Below, piece by piece: positions 25,559-33,930 of a stretch of DNA of 64,000 nucleotides. Below the pieces are notes generated by a model that saw only the letters and a list, made by a program, of their open reading frames with translations, was not told the origin of the DNA and ran no database searches. The position numbers were made by a program, and so were the translations under genes. Position 1 is the stretch's first letter. Each line of letters begins with the position of its first letter. This DNA is from Streptomyces zaomyceticus (GTDB lineage: Bacteria > Actinomycetota > Actinomycetes > Streptomycetales > Streptomycetaceae), in NCBI RefSeq assembly GCF_014656215.1, contig NZ_BNBZ01000002.1:62001-126000 (forward strand), written 5' to 3'.

Positions 25559-27106
25559 TCAGCTCCTCTCGGGCGCCGCGGCACCCTCGTCCTGCGGCTT
25601 CGCGGCCGTGACCTCTTCCGCCGTCTTCGGGCGGGTCTGCAGGAAGAGCGGGGTGCGCGGGATGTTCTGCGCGTCCTGGTGGAACGGGTTGCGCTTGTTC
25701 TTCAGCGACAGGTACATGGTGCGGCGGGCACGAGCCTTCTCCTCGTCGGAGTAGAAGAGGAAGGCGATGTTCCCGGCGTTCTCCCGGCCGACCTCGGTGA
25801 GGGTGACCTCCTCGTCGGTCTCCACGGCGTAGCCGCCCTCGACCAGCCAGTCGATCTCCCGGCGGTACTTCTCCAGGTTGGCCACGTCCGCCTTCTTCAC
25901 GGTGCCGAAGACCGGGAAGAAGACCATGACGCGGTTCTCGACCTCGTCCTCGCTGCAGATGCGGCCCTGCTCGATCGGGATGATCCCGGCCTCGACCTCG
26001 CGCATCCACCGCTCGACGTCGGTGTGGTTGCGGTAGCTGCGCTCGCCCATGTAGTTCTCGGCGGCCGGACCGATGCCGAGTGTGTAGCTGGCGCGGTAAC
26101 CGTTGCCGCCGCAGGCGTGGTTGAGACCGATCTCGCCCGGGTCGTCGAGCCGGGTGAAGAAGTTGATCAGCAGCTGCTTGTCGTAGCCGTACGCCGCGAG
26201 CCCGTCCTTGATCTGCCGGTACTGCTCGCGCTCGATGGCGCCCGACGGCTTGACGTCGGCGACCTTGCCGGCGCGGATCTGCTGGTCGAGCCGGGTGCCC
26301 TCCCACTGGTTGAAGCGGTAGGTCTGCACGAAGCTGGGACGCAGCTCGGCACAGATGCCCTGGAGGTCCTTGGCGAGGACCTCGTCGTCCTGCCCCGGCA
26401 GGTTGTACATCAGGTCGAGCGCGAAGGTGCGGATGCCGGCCTTGCGGATGTTCTCGGCCGTCTGGTGGACCTGCTCGACGGTGGCCTTGATGGTGAGCTT
26501 CTTGCGGATCTCCGGGTCGAGCGTCTGCACGCCGAAGGAGATACGGGTGATGCCGAGCGACTTCAGCATCTCGATGTAGCCGTCCTTGGAGAGCCCGAGC
26601 GGGCTGCCCTCCAGGGAGATGCCGTCGACCTCGCTGAGGTCGAACTCGCGGTGCACGGCCTCCAGGATGGTCGCCATGGAGTCCTGTTCGAGCGCGGAGG
26701 GCGTACCGCCGCCGAACTGGACGTACTTGATCTTCGTTCCCCGGAAGTACTTCGAGCGCGCGTTCCGCTCGATCTCCTTCACCATCGCCTGCACGAACCG
26801 CTTCTGCCGCTCGCCCTGGTACTTCGCCGCGGACTCCTTGAAGCACGCGCAGAAGTTGCAGAACGCTTCGCAGAACGGGATGTGGAAGTAGAGCAGGATG
26901 TCGGTCTGCTCCGGGTGCGACTGCCGGTCCAGGAAGGAGAAGTACTCCGCCTTCTGCGCCTCGTCGTCGAGGGCGTCCTGGAAGGCGCAGATCTTGGGGT
27001 AGAACCAGGTGACGTTGGTGCGCTTCTCGGGGCTCTCGAACTCGTCCTTCAGATAGAAGTTCGAGTCGAGCCCGAGCATGAAGGGGTTCTCGACTTGGGT
27101 CGTCAT
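25559..27106 (-). CDS. HemN/HemW-like radical SAM enzyme
   Basis: A 515-residue radical S-adenosylmethionine protein. The [4Fe-4S] motif CEAFCNFC (CX3CX2C, Cys79/83/86) follows LLYFHIPF, and the glycine-rich SAM motif is VQFGGGTPSAL, both as in the coproporphyrinogen oxidase-like family. It is longer than HemN/HemW and carries a C-terminal region ending in a charged tail (about 480-515). HemN-like enzymes in natural-product pathways include class C methyltransferases and cyclopropanases, so a C-C bond-forming or methylation step on a carrier-bound substrate is a reasonable guess. A ferredoxin gene lies 22 bp upstream and probably supplies electrons. Confidence 0.9.
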   Translation of the reverse strand: MTTQVENPFMLGLDSNFYLKDEFESPEKRTNVTWFYPKICAFQDALDDEAQKAEYFSFLDRQSHPEQTDILLYFHIPFCEAFCNFCACFKESAAKYQGERQKRFVQAMVKEIERNARSKYFRGTKIKYVQFGGGTPSALEQDSMATILEAVHREFDLSEVDGISLEGSPLGLSKDGYIEMLKSLGITRISFGVQTLDPEIRKKLTIKATVEQVHQTAENIRKAGIRTFALDLMYNLPGQDDEVLAKDLQGICAELRPSFVQTYRFNQWEGTRLDQQIRAGKVADVKPSGAIEREQYRQIKDGLAAYGYDKQLLINFFTRLDDPGEIGLNHACGGNGYRASYTLGIGPAAENYMGERSYRNHTDVERWMREVEAGIIPIEQGRICSEDEVENRVMVFFPVFGTVKKADVANLEKYRREIDWLVEGGYAVETDEEVTLTEVGRENAGNIAFLFYSDEEKARARRTMYLSLKNKRNPFHQDAQNIPRTPLFLQTRPKTAEEVTAAKPQDEGAAAPERS

Positions 27107-27128
27107 GGCCTCGGATCCCGCTCTCTGA

Positions 27129-27422
27129 TCAGGAAGACTGGCTGGAGGGCTCCCCGTGGGGACCCCGGCTCTCGTGGAGGACCGGGTACTTGGCGCTCAT
27201 CTCTCCATTGATCTCGATCCACTGGAGCTTCTCCTCCGGCAGGTCGACGTCCGCCCAGATGGCCTCGGGCGGGCACTCGGCGACGCACGCGTTGCAGTCG
27301 ATGCATTCCTCGGGGTTGATGTAGAGCATCTCGGGGCCCTCGTGGAAACAGGCCACGGGACAGACGTCCACACAGTCCGTGTACTTGCAGCCGATGCACT
27401 CGTCGGTGACGACGTACGCCAT
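27129..27422 (-). CDS. Seven/eight-iron ferredoxin (FdxA type)
   Basis: A 97-residue bacterial ferredoxin with two cluster-binding regions: ECIGCKYTDCVDVCPVACF (Cys9, 12, 17, 21, 25) and ECIDCNACVAECPPEA. The pattern resembles FdxA with one [3Fe-4S] and one [4Fe-4S] cluster. It sits directly upstream of the radical SAM gene in the same operon and is its likely reductant. The gap of 81 bp to the preceding aminotransferase-like gene is the largest inside the operon and could hold a secondary promoter. Confidence 0.92.
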   Translation of the reverse strand: MAYVVTDECIGCKYTDCVDVCPVACFHEGPEMLYINPEECIDCNACVAECPPEAIWADVDLPEEKLQWIEINGEMSAKYPVLHESRGPHGEPSSQSS

Positions 27423-27503
27423 GTTCTCGGTACCTCCGCGCTCTGTTTTCCCGGCGGTTGCGACGTGCCCGCCGCGGCTCGTGTCACAAGGGGTGTGACG
27501 CCC

Positions 27504-28592
27504 TCACGCGTGGACCGGCGCGACCTCGGTCAGCCGGCGCATCCAGCCGAAGCGGTCGACCGCCTCGCCCCGGTGGATGCCGTCGAGCAGGTCGCGGAAG
27601 CGCGCGGTCACGGGACCGGCCTCCTCGCCGGCGAGCCGGTACTCCTCGCCCTGGTGGCCGAGCGCGGTCACCGGCACCACGCCCGCCTCGGTGCCGGTGG
27701 CGAAGCACTCGGTGACGGTGCCGTCGGCGATGCCCTTGAGGACCTCCGCCAGCTCCACCGGCCGCTCCACGACCCGCGTCCCGGAGTCCCGCGCCAGCTT
27801 GACGACGGAGTCACGGGTCACACCGGGAAGGACCGAACGGTCCAGCGCCGGAGTGGTCAGGACCCCGTCGACGACGAAGAAGGCGTTGAGATTCCCGATC
27901 TGCTGCACGAAGCGGCCCTGCGGCCCGTCGAGCCACAGCACGTGGTCGTAGCCGTAGTTGGCGGCGACCTCGCCCGGGACCACGCCCGCCGCCAGGGAGC
28001 CGGCGTCGTTGATGTCGCCGGTGCCGCCGGGCCAGGCCCGTACATAGCCGTCGAGGGTCATCGCGCGGACCGGCTTCCCGGCGGACCCGGCCGGGTCCGC
28101 CACCGCGGCGAGGACATAGAAGAGGCAGTCGTCGGCGGGGGAGGGGGCGAGCCCCCTGCCGTCGGCGGCGAGCACCGCGCGCAGATGCAGCGCGGAACCG
28201 GCCTCCTCGGGGAGCCACTCCCGGTCGAGCTCGACCAGGGCGCGGACGGAGGTCCACACCCGGTCGAAGTCGACCTGCGGCAGCGCCATACGGCGGGCGC
28301 CGTTGTTGAGCCGCTTGATGTGGCTGTCGGGACGGAACACGCCGACCGTGCCGTCCGCCATGCGGTACGCCGTGAACGCGTCCACGACGGTCTGGCCGCC
28401 GAGGACGGCGGCCGCGGTGGGCCTCAGCGCCGGGATCGTGTCCCGGTCGGCCACGGTCAGCCCCTGCCAGGTACGGCGCTTGCCCGTCCGCATGAAGAAG
28501 GCGTGATCGGTGAGGACCGGCACGGTCGACCCGTCCGCCTCCGGCCGCGGTCGGGGGGTGGCGGTGGGTGTGACCACCAGTTCGTTGCTCAT
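27504..28592 (-). CDS. IlvE-like PLP fold-type IV homologue lacking the catalytic lysine
   Basis: A 362-residue protein that aligns end to end with the two other IlvE-type proteins here and has the C-terminal FGWMRRL tail. Where they have GGTGAAKCGGNYAAS or GGTGEAKCAGNYAAS, this one has GGTGDINDAGSLAAG, so the Schiff-base Lys is Asn195 and the following Asn is Ser. The EGMKAY segment is DAFTAY and the VEEL loop is VQQI. It should not form the internal aldimine. It may be a regulatory or structural partner of one of the active paralogues, or a cofactor-independent enzyme. The start ATG overlaps the ATP-grasp stop by 4 bp, so it is under coupled expression and is not a decayed remnant. Confidence 0.85.
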   Translation of the reverse strand: MSNELVVTPTATPRPRPEADGSTVPVLTDHAFFMRTGKRRTWQGLTVADRDTIPALRPTAAAVLGGQTVVDAFTAYRMADGTVGVFRPDSHIKRLNNGARRMALPQVDFDRVWTSVRALVELDREWLPEEAGSALHLRAVLAADGRGLAPSPADDCLFYVLAAVADPAGSAGKPVRAMTLDGYVRAWPGGTGDINDAGSLAAGVVPGEVAANYGYDHVLWLDGPQGRFVQQIGNLNAFFVVDGVLTTPALDRSVLPGVTRDSVVKLARDSGTRVVERPVELAEVLKGIADGTVTECFATGTEAGVVPVTALGHQGEEYRLAGEEAGPVTARFRDLLDGIHRGEAVDRFGWMRRLTEVAPVHA

Positions 28593-29827
28593 GCGCGGAC
28601 ACCTTCCTTGTCCTCGAGGTCGACATCCTCGATGTCGACCTCTACGTCTGCGATGACCGAGGCGACCAGACGCTCGACGCGGTCGAGGGTTCCCTCGAAG
28701 TGGATACGGGCGACCCTGTTGCTGAAGATGTCGCCCGGGTCGAGAACCGTGCCCGGCTCCGCCTCCGGGACGAACTCGCGGAACTCGGCGGCTCCGGTGA
28801 ACGGCTCGGCACCGCTCAGCGTCCCGGCGAACGGTCCGGGCCGGTCGGTGGTGACGAACGCGAGGCCCGCGCTCACCGGGGACAGCGGCCCCGGCTCGTG
28901 CCGCATCCCCCGGGCGGCGTCGGCCGCCGCGGCGCACAGGTCCACTCCGGGCCCGGCGAGCACGAGTTCGGGGATGTTGTCGCCGGCGAGCCGGGCGCCG
29001 ACCTCGATCAGCACCGGCCCCCGGTCCCGGTCGACGCGGGTCTCGATGTGGAAGGGCCCCACCGACAGCTCGAAGGCCTTCACGACCCGCCGGGCGAACT
29101 CCTCCAGGAGCACCCCGTGCGGCGACTCGGCCGGCGCGGTGGCGATATGGCCCATCTCGAAGAAGTCGGGCTCCGCCGAGAGGAACTTGGTGGTGACGCT
29201 CGCGAGACGGGGGCCGTCGACGTCCACCCAGCCGTCCAGGGAGAACTCCGGCCCCTCCACGTACTCCTCCACCAGGGCCGCCCGGCGCGGGTTCGGATGG
29301 AACTTCACCTCGCCGGGGCCGTGCACGGTCGCGCAGGCGCGCGCGTACTCCTCCTCGTCACGGCAGAGGCTCACCATCAGGCTCCCGCCGCAGTCGACGG
29401 GCTTCACCACGACCGGGAACGGCAGCGGACACGGAGCCGCGGGCCCCGGCTCCACGAGCACCGAGCGGGGAAAGGCGACACCCCGCTCGGCACACCACCG
29501 GCGCATCACGTCCTTCTGCCGCACCGCCTCGGCCGCGTCCGCGCCGAGCGCCGGAAGACCGAGCGCCCTGGCGAGCTCCGCGCTCTCCGGCACCACGTAC
29601 TCGAAGCCCGCGACGACACCGGTCGGCCGGACACCGGACTCCTCGACGAGACGGAGCAGCTCCGGCACGCCCCGGTCGGGATGCCAGTCGACGACGGTCG
29701 CGCCCGCCAGGACCTCCGGCGGCAGCAGCTCGGGGAACTGGGTGGGGATCAGACAGGGCACCCCGGACTCCACCACTCGGGCGGCGAGCCGGACCCCCGC
29801 CGACAGCGGTTGGACGACGATCAGCAC
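28589..29827 (-). CDS. ATP-grasp carboxylate-amine ligase
   Basis: A 412-residue ATP-grasp protein of the amino-acid ligase type. Visible elements are the central-domain FPVVVKPVDCGGSLMVSLC (ATP lysine and loop), LVEEYVEGPEFSLDGWVD, and the Mg-binding ETRVDRDRGPVLIEVGARLAGD. It should couple a carboxylate to an amine, through an acyl phosphate, to make an amide or dipeptide. It overlaps the GNAT-like gene by 7 bp upstream and the aminotransferase homologue by 4 bp downstream. The combination with adenylation and carrier proteins suggests two separate amide-forming steps in the pathway. Confidence 0.9.
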   Translation of the reverse strand: MLIVVQPLSAGVRLAARVVESGVPCLIPTQFPELLPPEVLAGATVVDWHPDRGVPELLRLVEESGVRPTGVVAGFEYVVPESAELARALGLPALGADAAEAVRQKDVMRRWCAERGVAFPRSVLVEPGPAAPCPLPFPVVVKPVDCGGSLMVSLCRDEEEYARACATVHGPGEVKFHPNPRRAALVEEYVEGPEFSLDGWVDVDGPRLASVTTKFLSAEPDFFEMGHIATAPAESPHGVLLEEFARRVVKAFELSVGPFHIETRVDRDRGPVLIEVGARLAGDNIPELVLAGPGVDLCAAAADAARGMRHEPGPLSPVSAGLAFVTTDRPGPFAGTLSGAEPFTGAAEFREFVPEAEPGTVLDPGDIFSNRVARIHFEGTLDRVERLVASVIADVEVDIEDVDLEDKEGVRA

Positions 29828-30981
29828 GGCAGGACCTCCGACGACGCTCCGGCCAGGAACCGTTCGTCGTCCCCGAGGAAACCCCAGTCGGGAGCGGGAA
29901 CGGGCGGACGCCGGTCGGATCGGGACATGAACAGGGTGCGGCGGGCGTGGAGTTCGGCGCCACGCAACGATTTCGCCCGGTACGAGGTGACACCGAGGTG
30001 GACGGTGTCCAGACCCCGCTCCAGGGCGAGCCGGAGCGGACCGTAGACCGTGGCCTCGAAGTACTCGCCGGAGGAACCGTGCCCGCCGGCGTAGTCGCAG
30101 CCGAAGACCCGCATGTGCAGCGTGCCGCCGTGCACGATCCCGAGGGCGAAGGCGGCCGGGCGGTCCCGCCCGTCGAGCACCTCGGTGATCACCACGTCGT
30201 CGGCGGCCGCGCCCTCGCCGCCGCCGATGCTCAGACAGCGGCGCAGATAGCGCACCGCGCCCTCCTCGCTCAGCTCCTCGCCGTGCCGGGCCTGCACCTG
30301 GACGACGAGCGGCGCGTACCGCTCCAGGTCCGAGGGGTCGGCGACCACGCTCCGCGAGCGGTAGCCGCCGCCGGCGAGCCGCTTCAGATCACGGCGCACC
30401 AGCGAACGCCGTGAGGAGGGCAGCGCCGCCACGTGCTCGTCGAGGCTCGCGCCGCGCGGCCGGACCACCGCCGTCGGCAGACAGGGGGTGGCGACGGTGG
30501 CGAAGCCGGGCAGCGCGGCCAGCGCCTCGGCCTCGTCCTCCGGCAGGTACCACCAGGAGACGTGCCCGGCACCCCGCTCCTCCGCCCGCTCCAGGAGGCG
30601 CTCGCAGAGGGCGGTGAGGAGCCGGCCGCGGTCCGCGCCGGACAGGCCGGGGCTGAGCAGCAGCCGGTTGTCGTACCCGGTGCGCGAACCCGCCAGGACC
30701 TGCACGTCCGGGGTGTACCCGAGCAGGGTGGTCTCGTTGTAGAGCGGATTGCTGTCACCGCCGGAAGCGGTGTGGAAGGGCACGAGCCCCCCGGTCGCCC
30801 CGCTCGCTTCGTCCCGGCCGACCAGATAGGCCGTGTCGAAGCCCCGGTCGCCCTCCTGGGAGACCGTCCAGCGCCGGGACGAGTAGAACCCGCCCTCGTC
30901 GAGCCACGACGACGCGTCGGTGCCGGTGGGGTCGAGCCGCGACCGCTCTCCCACCACGAAGGGTGTCAGCGTGCCGTCCAT
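29821..30981 (-). CDS. GNAT/FemX-like acyl- or aminoacyltransferase
   Basis: A 386-residue protein of the GNAT superfamily, similar in layout to FemABX-like aminoacyltransferases of about this length. Features include LPSSRRSLVRRDLKRLAGGG (a basic helix near the middle) and a C-terminal GNAT-like half with ARHGEELSEEGAVRYLRRCL. The terminal YRAKSLRGAELHARRTLF resembles the motif seen in this group. FemX relatives use aminoacyl-tRNA; the donor here is unknown. The first 15 bases overlap the MFS gene. In the operon it may add an amino acid or acyl group to the product or to an intermediate. Confidence 0.75.
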   Translation of the reverse strand: MDGTLTPFVVGERSRLDPTGTDASSWLDEGGFYSSRRWTVSQEGDRGFDTAYLVGRDEASGATGGLVPFHTASGGDSNPLYNETTLLGYTPDVQVLAGSRTGYDNRLLLSPGLSGADRGRLLTALCERLLERAEERGAGHVSWWYLPEDEAEALAALPGFATVATPCLPTAVVRPRGASLDEHVAALPSSRRSLVRRDLKRLAGGGYRSRSVVADPSDLERYAPLVVQVQARHGEELSEEGAVRYLRRCLSIGGGEGAAADDVVITEVLDGRDRPAAFALGIVHGGTLHMRVFGCDYAGGHGSSGEYFEATVYGPLRLALERGLDTVHLGVTSYRAKSLRGAELHARRTLFMSRSDRRPPVPAPDWGFLGDDERFLAGASSEVLPC

Positions 30982-32222
30982 GCCTCGTCCTGCCTCTCGG
31001 TCGTGTACGTCCCCCTGGCCAGCACCCATGTGGCGACGACGCTCAGCACCGCGACGAGCGTCGCCGCCACCGGGGCCGAGGTGAACAGGAGCAGCAGGGC
31101 GGCGGCGCCGGCGCCGATCGGAATGGTTCCGAAGGCGAACGTCCGGTAGACGGCGTTCACCCGGCCCAGCATCCCCTCGGGCGAGACCAGTTGACGTCGC
31201 GTCAGGGAGTGCACGTTGTAGAAGGCCATGGCCGCGCCGTACACGAGCATGCTCGCCAGGAAGGCCACCGCACCCAGGACGCCGAAGCCCAGCGACCAGA
31301 GCGCCGCGAGCAGCGCGGCCTGGGAGACGAGCAGGGCCCACACCCAGGACCGGGCGCCGTCCCCGGCGCCGTACCGGGCCGTGGCCCGGGCACCGATCAC
31401 ACTGCCGATCCCGGCCGCGCTGAAGCCGAAGCCGAGGAACGCGACCGAGTGGTCGGCCTCCTGCACCACGGCGATGAAGAGCACGCTCAGCGCGACCTGT
31501 TCGGCCAGATTGAACAGCGAACCGGCCGCCACCAGCCGACGCAGCGGATCGGACGCCGCCACGGCCGTGAACCCGGCGCGGATGGAGGCGTTCTCCCGGG
31601 TGGCCCGGTTCCGCGAGGGCTTCGGCCGGGCCCGCAGCGCGGCCCCGCCGAACAGATAGGAGACGGAGTCCAGGGCGAGCGCGAGCCCCGGCCCGAGGCC
31701 GGAGACGACCAGACCGCCGATGGCCGGCCCGGCGGTCCCCGAGACCGCGTTGACCGCCGCCAGTTGACCGTTGCCGCGGGTCAGGTCCTCGGTCTCGACG
31801 GTGTCCGGGACGTACGCGAGCAGCGCCGTGTCGAACAGCGCGGTGAACGCGCCGAGCAGCACCGCCGCCGCGAACAGCGTCGCGTAGTTCAGCCACGCCG
31901 CCGCGGCCAGCGCCACCACCAGGAGCAGGACGACGGCCCGCGCGAAATGGGACGCGTAGAGGAGCGGCGCCCGGTCCCGCAGGTCCGCCAGTCTGCCCGC
32001 GAACGGGGTGACGAGAAGGACGGGTACGAACTGCGCGCCGCTCAGCAGGGCGATCTGCGAAGGAGACGCCCCCAGGTCGGCGGCGGCGAGGACGGGCAGC
32101 GCGACCAGGGTCAGCTGGGATCCGGCCGAGGACACCGCCTCGCTCACCATCAGCGCCCGGAACGCGGCCGGAAGCCTGCCCCGCCCGGCCGGTGACGACG
32201 TCTCCCGTGCGGTCCTGCCCAT
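30966..32222 (-). CDS. Major facilitator superfamily exporter
   Basis: A 418-residue MFS protein with about 12 membrane segments. The loop between helices 2 and 3 is GRLADLRDRAPLL, close to the MFS motif A. It resembles multidrug/macrolide-type exporters (EntS/MefA-like). The ATG overlaps the TGA of the preceding gene (TGATG), and its 3' end overlaps the GNAT-like gene by 16 bp. It is probably the self-resistance or product exporter of the operon. Confidence 0.9.
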   Translation of the reverse strand: MGRTARETSSPAGRGRLPAAFRALMVSEAVSSAGSQLTLVALPVLAAADLGASPSQIALLSGAQFVPVLLVTPFAGRLADLRDRAPLLYASHFARAVVLLLVVALAAAAWLNYATLFAAAVLLGAFTALFDTALLAYVPDTVETEDLTRGNGQLAAVNAVSGTAGPAIGGLVVSGLGPGLALALDSVSYLFGGAALRARPKPSRNRATRENASIRAGFTAVAASDPLRRLVAAGSLFNLAEQVALSVLFIAVVQEADHSVAFLGFGFSAAGIGSVIGARATARYGAGDGARSWVWALLVSQAALLAALWSLGFGVLGAVAFLASMLVYGAAMAFYNVHSLTRRQLVSPEGMLGRVNAVYRTFAFGTIPIGAGAAALLLLFTSAPVAATLVAVLSVVATWVLARGTYTTERQDEAWTAR

Positions 32223-32806
32223 CACACCGTCCCGGTGGTGGAACCGGCGACGGGCTTGCCCACGTGCAGGGTGAACACCATCGGGACCGGCCCGAAGTTC
32301 TCCAGGACCCGCAGCCCCTCGGCCTGCGCCGCGCGGCCCGTGGTCACACAGGCGTCGAACTCCCCGGCCGCGCAGAGGGCGGCGGCCCGCGAGTTGCTGC
32401 TGGCGAGGGTGAGGGTCCCCCGGTCGGCCACCAGGCAGCTCGGGGCGGGATGGGAGACGATCGTCCGGACGACGGTGTCGTCCGACCGGCCCGCGAGCAC
32501 CATGTCGTGGGTGTCCAGGATGAAGCTGTCGACCATTTCGAGACGGTGCAGGTTGCCGAAGACGAGGTCGTGCAGCCGGGGATAGACGGCGCACGCCAGG
32601 ATGGCCTCGCTGCCGTCGAAGCCCATGACGTCGAGCCCGTCCTCCACCTCGGAGTGCAGCAGGACGGTGCCGGCGACCCCGCGCTCGGCGAACCAGTGGT
32701 GCGCGGCCTTCTCCAGATTGGTGCCGGAGGGGCCGAGGGTGTGGATTCTGGTGACTCCCGACAGCGCCCCGTCACGGTCGGTCTTCAGCGCCGTGCTCTC
32801 GCTCAT
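32222..32806 (-). CDS. Prephenate dehydratase-like protein (BacA-like decarboxylase candidate)
   Basis: A 194-residue protein with the N-terminal prephenate-dehydratase signature HTLGPSGTNLEKAAHHWFAE and a periplasmic-binding-like fold, but no ACT domain. The C-terminal position of the dehydratase Thr-Arg-Phe triad reads ENFGPVPMVFTLHVG, so the usual catalytic Thr-Arg is absent. Loss of that triad and of ACT is reminiscent of the prephenate decarboxylases (BacA family) that make dihydro-hydroxyphenylpyruvate for bacilysin-type products. An altered substrate is also possible. Overlaps of 4 bp with the upstream aminotransferase and 1 bp with the MFS gene support a pathway role: an oxo acid made here could be transaminated by that aminotransferase. 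Confidence 0.7.
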   Translation of the reverse strand: MSESTALKTDRDGALSGVTRIHTLGPSGTNLEKAAHHWFAERGVAGTVLLHSEVEDGLDVMGFDGSEAILACAVYPRLHDLVFGNLHRLEMVDSFILDTHDMVLAGRSDDTVVRTIVSHPAPSCLVADRGTLTLASSNSRAAALCAAGEFDACVTTGRAAQAEGLRVLENFGPVPMVFTLHVGKPVAGSTTGTV

Positions 32807-33930
32807 GCCTGTCGTCCCTCGCCCTCGATCGCGACCGCTCCGGCTGCGCCGGTGACCGGCAGCAGCCAGCCGTGCGTGTCAGGTGTACGTGCGTGCTGGA
32901 CGTCCAGGAGGGCGCCGCGGAGCCGTTCGGTCACCGGGCCCTCCTTGCCGTCCCCGACGACCAGGTCGCCGCCCGCGGTTCCGAGCCGGCCCACGGCCAC
33001 GACCGCGCCGGCCGTCCCGCACGCGAACATCTCGGCCAGGGCGCCCGAGCGGACCCCGTCCCGGACGGCGTCGATCGCGGTGGGCTCCTCCGCGGCCGGC
33101 AGACCGAGGCCCTCGGCCAGGGCGAGGAGGGAGTCGCGGGTGATGCCCCGGACGATCGTCCCGTCGCACGGCGGTGTGGTCAGCCGGGGCCCGTCCTCGC
33201 CGTGCCACACGAAGAACACGTTCATGGTGCTGAGCTCCTCGACCCAGCGGCGTTCGACGCCGTCGAGCCAGAGGGCCTCGTCGTACCCGGCGGCCTGGGC
33301 CTCGGTCCGGGTCAGCAGGCTCGCCGCGTAGTTCCCCGCGCACTTCGCCTCGCCCGTGCCGCCCCGTACCGCGCGCACCGTCTCCGTGGCGGTGGTGACC
33401 GCGAGCGGACGGAACTCGGAACCGAAACAGGGGTCGGCGGGGTAGGCGAGGAAGACGCACCGGTAACTGCGCGAGGGCCGCAGGCCCATCTCGGCCTCCG
33501 TGGCGAGCAGCAGCGGCCGGATGTACAGACTCTGCCCGTAGCCGCCGGGCACCCAGTGCTCGTCCGCGGCGACCAGCTCGACGCAGGCCCGGACGAACAG
33601 CTCGGTGGGCATCTCGGCCATCGCGAGCCGCGCGGCCGAGAGGCCGAGGCGACGCCCGTGGTCGGCCGCCCGGAACAGGGAGACCGACCCGTCCGCGCCC
33701 CGGAAGGCCTTCATCCCCTCGAAGACGGCCTGCCCGTAGTGGAGCCCCAGGGTCGCGGGGTCCGTCGGCAGTGTGGCGTACGGCTCCAGCCGCGGCGCGG
33801 ACCAGCCGCTCCCGGCCTCCCACTCCACGACGGCGACACGGCCGGTGGAGTGACGGCAGAAGCCGGGGTCCCGCAGGATCCGGTCCAGATCGGACGGTGC
33901 GGGCCGTTCGGGCGGCGCTGTCTCAGACAT
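32803..33930 (-). CDS. IlvE-type aminotransferase of the biosynthetic operon
   Basis: A 375-residue PLP fold-type IV aminotransferase. The Schiff-base lysine is K196 in GGTGEAKCAGNYAASLL. LHYGQAVFEGMKAFRGADG and the VEELSTMN loop are intact, so it should be active. It is second in the 13-gene operon, overlapping the preceding gene by 8 bp and the prephenate dehydratase-like gene by 4 bp. The likely role is transamination of a pathway-specific oxo acid or amino acid; branched-chain specificity cannot be assumed. Confidence 0.9.
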   Translation of the reverse strand: MSETAPPERPAPSDLDRILRDPGFCRHSTGRVAVVEWEAGSGWSAPRLEPYATLPTDPATLGLHYGQAVFEGMKAFRGADGSVSLFRAADHGRRLGLSAARLAMAEMPTELFVRACVELVAADEHWVPGGYGQSLYIRPLLLATEAEMGLRPSRSYRCVFLAYPADPCFGSEFRPLAVTTATETVRAVRGGTGEAKCAGNYAASLLTRTEAQAAGYDEALWLDGVERRWVEELSTMNVFFVWHGEDGPRLTTPPCDGTIVRGITRDSLLALAEGLGLPAAEEPTAIDAVRDGVRSGALAEMFACGTAGAVVAVGRLGTAGGDLVVGDGKEGPVTERLRGALLDVQHARTPDTHGWLLPVTGAAGAVAIEGEGRQA

